Positions 58,393-64,000 of a DNA stretch of 64,000 nucleotides are shown here, piece by piece. Made by a program: the position numbers and the translations under genes. The notes under the pieces are model-generated. The model saw only the letters and a list, made by a program, of their open reading frames with translations, was not told the origin of the DNA and did not search any database. Source of the stretch: Terriglobia bacterium (GTDB lineage Bacteria; Acidobacteriota; Terriglobia; Bryobacterales; Bryobacteraceae); assembly GCA_025350105.1 (NCBI GenBank), contig JANXYJ010000106.1, positions 1 to 64,000 on the forward strand. Direction: 5' to 3'. Positions within the stretch are counted from its first letter, which is position 1; each line of letters opens with the position of its first letter.

Positions 58393-59160
58393 CTATCGAG
58401 TGCGCTGCAGCCAGCCACCGGGCCAGTACGTGATGTTTTCGCTCAATTCACTTTGGCGATGCGGCCAGGCTGGTTGGGCTTGGACAAATTCCGGATGCGC
58501 GGCGGCGAAGGCACACGCCGCTGCATTGGGGTTATCCGTTTTCCAATCCGGCGAGGCGCCTGGCACATCGTAAATGTCTTTCATGAACCCATCGGTGGCC
58601 ACCAGATACGATCCGGGAGTGACCAGCGGCGCGTATAATTCCAACTCAGCGGCTACGTGTTCCTTGCTGTGATCGGAGTCCAGCAGCACCAGAACCGGCC
58701 CCGCTTCGCCAATCAGATTCTTTACCTGCGCAAGTGTTGCCGCATCGGTAGAACTTTTTTCGATCAGCGTGACGCGCCTGCCCAGCGGATGAGATTCGAT
58801 ATTCCCGCGCACCTCCGCGGGAATGTGGATATCAATGGCGATCACGCGCCCTTCGCCTATCGCTTCCAGGATCGAAGCGTAAAACAACGCCGAGCCGCCT
58901 CTAAAAATTCCAGTTTCCACGATCACCTGCGGGCGCAGCCGATAAATCACTTCCTGCGTACGCAACAGATCTTCCGGCAATTGCAGAATGGGGAGGCCAA
59001 ACCAGGAAAACGTGTGATAGTAGCCCAGCGCCCAGCCGGTGCGCACCCACTGCAGGGAGAGGGCTTCGAAGGCCTGTTTCGAATAAAGATCCAGAGTTGT
59101 CACCGCCGCGCCGTCGGTTTGCGTAAGCGTGCGCGCCACGGTATCGATGGTCAGTTTCAT
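58393..59160 (-). CDS. CmcI-like cephalosporin hydroxylase/methyltransferase-fold protein
   Basis: This 255-residue protein belongs to the CmcI family (a Rossmann methyltransferase fold): 'LPEDLLRTQEVIYRLRPQVIVETGIFRGGSALFYASILEAIGEGRVIAIDIHI' and 'GPVLVLLDSDHSKEHVAAELELYAPLVTPGSYLVATDG'. In most genomes these relatives sit in glycan or secondary metabolite clusters and probably methylate sugars. The ATG at 59160 is the last of several ATGAAA copies in a 14-bp tandem array. The one with a Shine-Dalgarno (59216) is in another frame and encodes a 19-codon ORF that ends across this start (ATGA), so translation is probably coupled. Confidence 0.8.
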   Translation of the reverse strand: MKLTIDTVARTLTQTDGAAVTTLDLYSKQAFEALSLQWVRTGWALGYYHTFSWFGLPILQLPEDLLRTQEVIYRLRPQVIVETGIFRGGSALFYASILEAIGEGRVIAIDIHIPAEVRGNIESHPLGRRVTLIEKSSTDAATLAQVKNLIGEAGPVLVLLDSDHSKEHVAAELELYAPLVTPGSYLVATDGFMKDIYDVPGASPDWKTDNPNAAACAFAAAHPEFVQAQPAWPHRQSELSENITYWPGGWLQRTR

Positions 59161-59216
59161 GGGGTCAGTTTCATGGGGTGTGTTTCATGGGGTGAGTTTG
59201 AGCGGGTCAACTTCAT
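59149..59216. repeat. 14-bp tandem array duplicating the CmcI-like gene's start codon
   Basis: Units GGGGTCAGTTTCAT (59161), GGGGTGTGTTTCAT (59175) and partial flanking copies each contain a CAT (ATG on the coding strand). Coding-strand readings are ATGAAACTGACCCC, ATGAAACACACCCC and ATGAAGTTGACC. Only the outermost ATG (59216) has a Shine-Dalgarno (GAGGAGAAA). Confidence 0.9.
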
Positions 59217-59241
59217 TTTCTCCTCAAGTATAACCAGCGTC

Positions 59242-60129
59242 CTATTTCCCTTCGCGCTGTCTTTTTCGAAATTCCGCTGCGCGTGCGCCCAGATCCTTCC
59301 ACAAACCCGCGTCCACGCTTTGGGCACCCGGATGCGTGGTGCCATCGCCTTTGCCGTAGCGTGGAAAAACCAGATTGCCGTAAATCGCCGTGCCAAATTG
59401 CTGATCGAAATTCTCCGCCGGTTCCCCCACCAGTACATGTTGATGCGGCCGCGCGATCACTCGCAACCCCGCGCTGCGCATCAGCGCCGGCAGCGCGGAA
59501 TGGTTGGGCAGCCACCAGTTGGTGGGATCGCCATTGTAAAGCGTCTCAATGAACGCCATCTTGGGGAAGCCAGGGTCCAGCAATAAATCGTCTTCCGTGT
59601 AGCGTTCGTAATTGGCTTTTTTAGCGGGCCCTTCCACTTCAGGGCCGATCACGGCGGAGGCGATGTAGATGCGCTCCCTGGTCATCTCCGCGGCGCGATC
59701 CAGCACCAGGCCAGGATACTTTAAGTGATACAGCAGGCCTAATAAGAGAACGTAGTCAAACCGCTCCTGCGTCGTCAGGCAATAGACGTGCGAATCCTCG
59801 CAAATCATCTCGATATCCACCTGAAACTGGCTGGCGGCGAATTTGGCTTGCTCTAAAAACTGAACGTAGGGATCCACCAAAACGCAGCGCGCGGCTCCGC
59901 GCAATTTCATTTGAATCGAAAAATAGCCGGCGTTACCACCCAAATCCAGAACACTTTTTCCGCCCAAATCGGCGGGCATATGGGCCGCAATCATTTCCCA
60001 GCGCGGCTGCGGATAGTAGCCGGGTTCGACGCCATCGCCGGTCCAGAGGCCGTTGGGAAGTTGAAAATGTTGATACCACCAGCCCAGCGAATCCAGCTGA
60101 TCCAAAGCGTTGTGGGTAGACGAATTCAT
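59242..60129 (-). CDS. Class I SAM-dependent methyltransferase (tRNA mo5U34/CmoB-like fold)
   Basis: This 295-residue protein has 'WYQHFQLPNGLWTGDGVEPGYYPQPRWEMIAAHMPADLGGKSVLDLGGNAGYFSIQMKLRGA' (SAM motif I), 'CVLVDPYVQFLEQAKFAASQF' and 'FDYVLLLGLLYHLKYPGLVLDRAAEMTRERIYIASAVIGPE'. The 'LYHLKYPG' text and the N-terminal substrate loop resemble the CmoB group, but the neighbourhood suggests a small-molecule or glycan substrate. TACAAT sits 7 nt before the ATG, with no Shine-Dalgarno, so it may be leaderless. It is followed by the CmcI-like gene. Confidence 0.84.
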   Translation of the reverse strand: MNSSTHNALDQLDSLGWWYQHFQLPNGLWTGDGVEPGYYPQPRWEMIAAHMPADLGGKSVLDLGGNAGYFSIQMKLRGAARCVLVDPYVQFLEQAKFAASQFQVDIEMICEDSHVYCLTTQERFDYVLLLGLLYHLKYPGLVLDRAAEMTRERIYIASAVIGPEVEGPAKKANYERYTEDDLLLDPGFPKMAFIETLYNGDPTNWWLPNHSALPALMRSAGLRVIARPHQHVLVGEPAENFDQQFGTAIYGNLVFPRYGKGDGTTHPGAQSVDAGLWKDLGARAAEFRKRQREGK

Positions 60130-60136
60130 TGGGGTT

Positions 60137-60142
60137 ATTGTA
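60137..60142 (-). promoter_or_regulatory. -10-like TACAAT 7 nt before a methyltransferase start
   Basis: Coding-strand TACAAT, seven bases (AACCCCA) and ATG at 60129; no Shine-Dalgarno. It belongs to the leaderless pattern. The 83-bp divergent gap to the next gene also serves the small basic protein gene. Confidence 0.4.
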
Positions 60143-60212
60143 GCGAATCATTTTCGAATTTGTGCACCGGTGCGGCAAAATCGCCTATGATGAATTGCTC
60201 GGGTGAGGCTAG

Positions 60213-60407
60213 ATGAACGTCACGAAACTGATCAGCGACCTGAAGGAATACAAAAACCAACTGGACGACGCCATCGGCGTACTGGAACGCTTGGCCAGCG
60301 GGCGCAGCGCGCCGCAGGCTCCCAAACGAAAAATGAGCGCGGCCACCAAGAAGAAGATGGCCGCCGCACAAAAGCGCCGCTGGGAAACGCATCGTAAACA
60401 GGCATAG
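60213..60407 (+). CDS. Small basic coiled-coil protein
   Basis: This 64-residue protein has an N-terminal helix ('TKLISDLKEYKNQLDDAIGVLERLA') and a strongly basic tail ('KRKMSAATKKKMAAAQKRRWETHRK'). The tail resembles the NUMOD3-like 'MS...RKKMSEAQKKRW' nucleic-acid-binding motif of small acidobacterial proteins. GAGG lies 4 nt before the ATG. It could bind DNA or RNA; no role is known. The M28 peptidase gene follows 47 bp later. Confidence 0.75.
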   Translation: MNVTKLISDLKEYKNQLDDAIGVLERLASGRSAPQAPKRKMSAATKKKMAAAQKRRWETHRKQA

Positions 60408-60454
60408 TGGGCCCAAGGCGCCGCCGTGCGCGAAAAATAGCGCAAAATAGAGTT

Positions 60455-62095
60455 ATGCGTAAAACATTTTCCGCCGTCTTGGTTCTGAGCTTTGCCCTCT
60501 GGCTGTCGCGACCTGCCTCCGCGCAAATCACCGCCATTTCGGGCGAACGGATGCGCCCGCACGTGAAGTTTCTGGCCAGCGATCTGTTAGAAGGGCGAGG
60601 TGTGGGCACACGCGGTGGCGATCTGGCCGCCGAATATATCGCTTCACAATTCGCCGTAGCGGGAGCCAAACCAGCCGGCGACAACGGAACCTATTTTCAA
60701 AAAGTGATGCTGGTGGGCACCGATCCGCAGCCGAGCACACAAATGTCGATTACAGCAGCCGGCAAGGGCGAAGGCAGTTCCCTAAAATGGCTGGACGAAT
60801 TCATCGGCGTAACGTTTTCGCAGAAGCCCGAGGCCGAATTTGACGCCGACGCGATTTTCGTCGGCCATGGCATCGTCGCTCCGGAGTACCAGTGGGACGA
60901 CTACAAAGGCATCGACGTGCGCGGCAAAGTGGTGGTCCTGTTTACTGGCGAACCGCCCTCTGACGACCCCAAATTTTTCACCGGCCCGGCGCTCACCTAC
61001 TACGGCCGCTGGACTTACAAGTACGAAGAGGCCACGCGCCACGGCGCCGTGGGGGCCATCATTATTCACACCACGCCGACGGCCAGTTATGGCTGGAACG
61101 TGGTGCGGTCGTCCTGGTCGAAAGAAGAAATCGCACCGAAGACGGAGACCGGAGCGCACGCGCTTAGCTTCGCGGGTTGGGTGACCACGGAGGCCGGCCA
61201 GCGCTTCGCGTCATCGCTCGGCAAGAGTGTAGATGAGTTGTTGAAGATGGCGGACACGCGCGGTTTCGTGGCCATGCCGATGCCATTGAAGGTTCATTTG
61301 AAAACGCAATCCAAAGTGCGCGAAATCGCGTCGCGCAATGTGGTCGCGAAGGTAGATGGCAGTGATCCGGTGCTGAAAAGCGAAGCCGTGATCTTCAGCG
61401 CGCATTGGGATCACCTGGGCGTGGGCGAAAAGATTGACGGCGATGGCATCTACAACGGCGCCGTCGACAACGCCACCGGATGTTCCATGTTGCTGGAGCT
61501 GGCACACGCCTGGGCTTCGCTGCCGCAAAAACCAAAACGCAGCGCTTTGTTTTTGGCGGTTACGGCCGAAGAAAGCGGTCTGCTAGGTTCCGAGTATTAT
61601 GGCCAGCATCCGGTGGTGGCTGCCGGGAAAACCGCGCTGGCGTTGAATTTCGACGCCTTCCAACCTTATGGCCGCTACAACGATGTGGGCCTGTATGGCT
61701 CCGAACGCCTGACCATTTCGCCGATGGTGCAGGAAGCCGCCAAACGTTTTGACTTGCGCATTGCGCCGGACCCCAGACCATCGGCCGGAACGTATTACCG
61801 CTCCGATCATTTTTCCTTCGCGCGCGTGGGTATTCCCGCGTTTTCCGTCGATCAGGGCGATGAGTTGACGGGCAAGCCACCCGGCGCCGGCAAGAAACTG
61901 TACGAGGAATTTAACGACAAGCACTACCATCAGCCCTCCGACGAATATCATGACGACTGGAACTTCGCCGGCATGGAGACCTACGCCCGTTTTGGTTTCC
62001 TGGTGAACTATAACGTAGCGAATGCTCCCAAGCTGCCGACGTGGCACGCTGGCGATGAGTTTCTGCCAGCGCGGGTTCAGAGCGGAGTCAAATAG
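60455..62095 (+). CDS. Secreted M28 family zinc aminopeptidase with PA domain
   Basis: The 546-residue protein starts at ATG 60455 with a signal peptide ('FSAVLVLSFALWLSRPASAQ'); CAAAAT lies 6 nt before the ATG. A PA insert ('DDYKGIDVRGKVVVLFTGEPPSDDPKFFTG...ATRHGAVGAIIIHTTP') precedes the catalytic domain. Zinc ligands and catalytic Glu are visible in 'SAHWDHLGVGEKIDGDGIYNGAVDNATGCSMLLELAHAW', 'LFLAVTAEESGLLGSEYYGQHPV' and 'FNDKHYHQPSDEYHDDWNFAGM'. It likely trims N-terminal residues from peptides outside the cytoplasm, alongside the M13 peptidase. Confidence 0.92.
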   Translation: MRKTFSAVLVLSFALWLSRPASAQITAISGERMRPHVKFLASDLLEGRGVGTRGGDLAAEYIASQFAVAGAKPAGDNGTYFQKVMLVGTDPQPSTQMSITAAGKGEGSSLKWLDEFIGVTFSQKPEAEFDADAIFVGHGIVAPEYQWDDYKGIDVRGKVVVLFTGEPPSDDPKFFTGPALTYYGRWTYKYEEATRHGAVGAIIIHTTPTASYGWNVVRSSWSKEEIAPKTETGAHALSFAGWVTTEAGQRFASSLGKSVDELLKMADTRGFVAMPMPLKVHLKTQSKVREIASRNVVAKVDGSDPVLKSEAVIFSAHWDHLGVGEKIDGDGIYNGAVDNATGCSMLLELAHAWASLPQKPKRSALFLAVTAEESGLLGSEYYGQHPVVAAGKTALALNFDAFQPYGRYNDVGLYGSERLTISPMVQEAAKRFDLRIAPDPRPSAGTYYRSDHFSFARVGIPAFSVDQGDELTGKPPGAGKKLYEEFNDKHYHQPSDEYHDDWNFAGMETYARFGFLVNYNVANAPKLPTWHAGDEFLPARVQSGVK

Positions 62096-62098
62096 AGC

Positions 62099-63712
62099 TC
62101 AAGGCCGGGTTTGACTGACTTGCAATCCAGGCACGCCCAAATCTTTTCGCCGCCACAATCGGTAGCCGCCCAGGTTAACGGCTGCGGGCCCGTCCACGGG
62201 TATGTAATTTTGTTCGATCCATGTCTCCAGGGCAGGGAAATGCCCATCGCTACCTTTCGCTGTAGGGAACACGCGTGCAAACTCTTCGCTAGTCAATTTT
62301 AGATACAGCGTCCATTGCGGAGGATGTGCTTGTAATTCCCCCAGTGCCTGCAATTCTTCTGTGTGGGTCATCATGCCAGGGGCCAGGAACGAAAAGCTCG
62401 TCGGATTCTTTGCCTGGGTCAGGAAGTAAAGCACCGGCATGTAAGGATGCACGAACAGGCTGTCCCCCTGACGAACATTTGCGAATAGACTTCGCAGTTG
62501 CGGCGCGGTTTCCTTGGCCACCGAAAGGGTTCCTACCGGCGAAGGAACACTCTGTGCTTGCCAGCGTCCACTAATATCGTTCACAGCGAACAGCGCGGCC
62601 AGCGGAATCATGGTGAAAGCCAGGATGGCCCCGGCGCGTACAGACAGCAGGCGAGCCAGTGCCGCTGCCGTCAACGCATAGGCTAAAACGGCTACAAACG
62701 CCAGGTGCATCAAATCTGCCCGGGGAAAAGCCGTAAGCGTGAATGCTAGCGCCACCGGCAGCAGTAAGAAGATTACGGACCGCTGCTCCCCGGGAATCAC
62801 TTTGCGCACCAAGGCGGCTCCCCATAACGTAAACGCCAAAACCGGCAAAATCGCCGGCAGCATCAGGCACAACACGATCACGCAGCGAATCGTGTATTCC
62901 GCGCCCGCGCTATCGGAAAACAAACGGCCATAGCCGCCGATCACCGAACCATAAGGCATGACGTTGACCCGGGCGTAGTTGGCTTGCAGCCACAGCATTT
63001 GCCGGATGATCGCAGCCAGCGCACCGTGTCCCGCTAACCATCCGGCAGCCGTCAGAGTGCACGCTGCCACGCCCCCTAAAAACGGGAAGATCATCTTACG
63101 TTTTGGACCAGAAAACCAAAGCCACACGCACACCACGGCAGCTACCAGGAGCATGGAGGGCGTACACCACGCGGCTGCGGCGCAAAGAATTCCGGCACTG
63201 AAAAGGCGGAGTGTCGAAGATGTGCGATTTGCACCGGTCAGCAGGCAAATGGCCGCCAACGCCAATGCCGAACTGTCCCACCGGTGCTGCGCCGTGAGAA
63301 ACGCCGGATCGCCGATTTGGAAACCCAGGAAGACGAACCATGCAGCCACCGCGGCTTTGCCCGGAGATTTTTGGGCAGGGGGCCCCAGCCGTTGCACCAG
63401 CCAAAACAGCAAGCAGCATTGCAGAGAAAAATCGAACAGAACCGGCAACCGGCCAACCCAGTAGTGCAGGCCGAATACGCGAAAAAGCCCCGCTTGAATC
63501 CAATAACTACCCGGGCTCATGTAACCGAAAAAATCGCGGTATGGCACCGCCCCCGCAGCCATGCGTTGCGCGGGGTCCAGCAGAATTCCTTCGTCATTGG
63601 TAGGAACGAAGCGATTGCCATTCAGGGCCAGCAGCAGAAATAGTGTGATCAGAAACACACCCGCCGTAAGCGTTCCCGGCCTGCGGCAAACCGTGCGGAG
63701 GGAATCAGGCAT
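62099..63712 (-). CDS. Polytopic membrane glycosyltransferase-like protein (GT39/ArnT-type)
   Basis: This 537-residue protein has about 11-12 membrane helices. The first extracytoplasmic loop has the acidic pattern 'PTNDEGILLDPAQRMAAGAVPYRDFFGYMSPGSYWIQAGLF', with the Asp-Glu pair typical of GT-C enzymes that use polyprenyl-phosphate sugars. The C-terminal soluble part is 'PQWTLYLKLTSEEFARVFP'. It may attach sugars to lipids or proteins. It overlaps the end of the methyltransferase gene to its right by 8 bp, so the two form one operon reading left. Confidence 0.78.
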   Translation of the reverse strand: MPDSLRTVCRRPGTLTAGVFLITLFLLLALNGNRFVPTNDEGILLDPAQRMAAGAVPYRDFFGYMSPGSYWIQAGLFRVFGLHYWVGRLPVLFDFSLQCCLLFWLVQRLGPPAQKSPGKAAVAAWFVFLGFQIGDPAFLTAQHRWDSSALALAAICLLTGANRTSSTLRLFSAGILCAAAAWCTPSMLLVAAVVCVWLWFSGPKRKMIFPFLGGVAACTLTAAGWLAGHGALAAIIRQMLWLQANYARVNVMPYGSVIGGYGRLFSDSAGAEYTIRCVIVLCLMLPAILPVLAFTLWGAALVRKVIPGEQRSVIFLLLPVALAFTLTAFPRADLMHLAFVAVLAYALTAAALARLLSVRAGAILAFTMIPLAALFAVNDISGRWQAQSVPSPVGTLSVAKETAPQLRSLFANVRQGDSLFVHPYMPVLYFLTQAKNPTSFSFLAPGMMTHTEELQALGELQAHPPQWTLYLKLTSEEFARVFPTAKGSDGHFPALETWIEQNYIPVDGPAAVNLGGYRLWRRKDLGVPGLQVSQTRP

Positions 63713-64000
63713 GCTTCCAAATTCCCAAAACACTTTTGCCTACCTGCCAACCCAAACACGGATCCAGCAGCCGGGAGAGTGGAATCATCAGGCGATCCCA
63801 GGCCAGAATCTGTTGCCTGGTTGGCATCGACTGCCGCAGCAGCACCCGGTTGGCGGCGGACGCAATTAAGCCCACCGAATCCAGATAAATCAACTTCTCT
63901 GCACGCAACTCCATGGCTTTTGCCGCAGCCGCTTTTAGTGACTGCAAGCTATAGCGGCGATAGTGTCCGATCGCCTGGTCAAACGGCGTGTATAAATTCT
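63705..64000 (-). CDS. Class I SAM-dependent methyltransferase, C-terminal part (truncated by window edge)
   Basis: The frame is open to the right edge. Reading back from the edge gives 'LYTPFDQAIGHYRRYSLQSLKAAAAKAMELRAEKLIYLDSVGLIASAANRVLL', the characteristic C-terminal region of methyltransferase type-11/12 proteins found beside dolichol-phosphate-type glycosyltransferases. The track's TTG at 63947 is internal. It lies upstream of and overlaps the polytopic glycosyltransferase gene, in keeping with lipid-linked glycan assembly. Confidence 0.75.
   Translation of the reverse strand, partial: NLYTPFDQAIGHYRRYSLQSLKAAAAKAMELRAEKLIYLDSVGLIASAANRVLLRQSMPTRQQILAWDRLMIPLSRLLDPCLGWQVGKSVLGIWKHA

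Noticed and set aside
1-64000. Mobile elements, prophage, integrons, defence systems
   Set aside because: No transposase, integrase, toxin-antitoxin or restriction gene was recognised on either strand.

Overview
The window is chromosomal DNA from a GC-rich Gram-negative heterotroph. The best guess is Acidobacteriota, of the Bryobacterales/Solibacter type. This rests on family content: an M13 metallopeptidase, DUF1552, GH79, an EXORDIUM-like secreted protein, LpxI rather than LpxH, futalosine-type menaquinone synthesis (MqnB), many Tat-exported enzymes, and small 'acidobacterial' hypotheticals. Taxonomy is an inference; no rRNA or marker phylogeny was possible. There is no phage, transposase, integron or CRISPR.

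Layout. 1-7.4 kb: 3' end of a PQQ dehydrogenase, a secreted HhH protein, a GldF/GldG/DUF4340 membrane trio without its ATPase, and an NAD salvage pair (pncB-pncA). 7.4-24 kb: secreted or exported proteins (M13 peptidase, EXORDIUM-like protein, Tat-exported flavin 2-hydroxyacid dehydrogenase carrying a CxxCH motif, GH79 glycosidase, a cytochrome c'-like protein, a beta-propeller protein), plus rimI, an MFS transporter, a Gfo/Idh/MocA oxidoreductase and a TonB-type protein. 24-34 kb: a FliA-type sigma factor with a ~265-residue repeat-rich N-terminal extension and an intrinsic terminator, a DUF1552-ankyrin pair, a frameshifted secreted protein, a coiled-coil membrane protein, a hydratase, gnd, and a double GlcG/HbpS protein. 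34-37 kb: a lipid A/fatty acid operon, fabZ-lpxA-lpxI.

36.9-50.6 kb: a minus-strand nitrate cluster read as [FeS-membrane anchor fusion]-nasC-nirB-nirD-narK-nrtA-nrtB-nrtC-nrtD-porin. Nitrate would cross the outer membrane through the porin, enter by the ABC transporter or the NNP carrier, be reduced by a cytoplasmic molybdoenzyme probably fed by menaquinol through a DmsBC-like fusion, and go to ammonium by NirBD. A perfect 9-3-9 inverted repeat lies in the divergent promoter region. 50.9-57.5 kb: an SSS symporter, an MgtE-N/CBS protein, serA, tRNA-Ile2(CAU) and mqnB. 57.6-64 kb: three methyltransferase-type proteins (one CmcI-like), a small basic protein, an M28 peptidase, a polytopic glycosyltransferase-like protein and a truncated methyltransferase.

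The most unusual signal is a window-wide scatter of short direct tandem repeats (12-30 bp units) at gene edges, signal peptides and loops. Inside genes the unit is always a multiple of 3 (12, 15, 18, 30). Between genes it is often not (14, 16, 28). One 14-bp array duplicates a start codon and separates the Shine-Dalgarno sequence from the true reading frame, so losing one unit would restore the frame. A second recurring feature is a -10-like hexamer exactly 6-7 nt before a start codon with no Shine-Dalgarno sequence, suggesting leaderless mRNAs.
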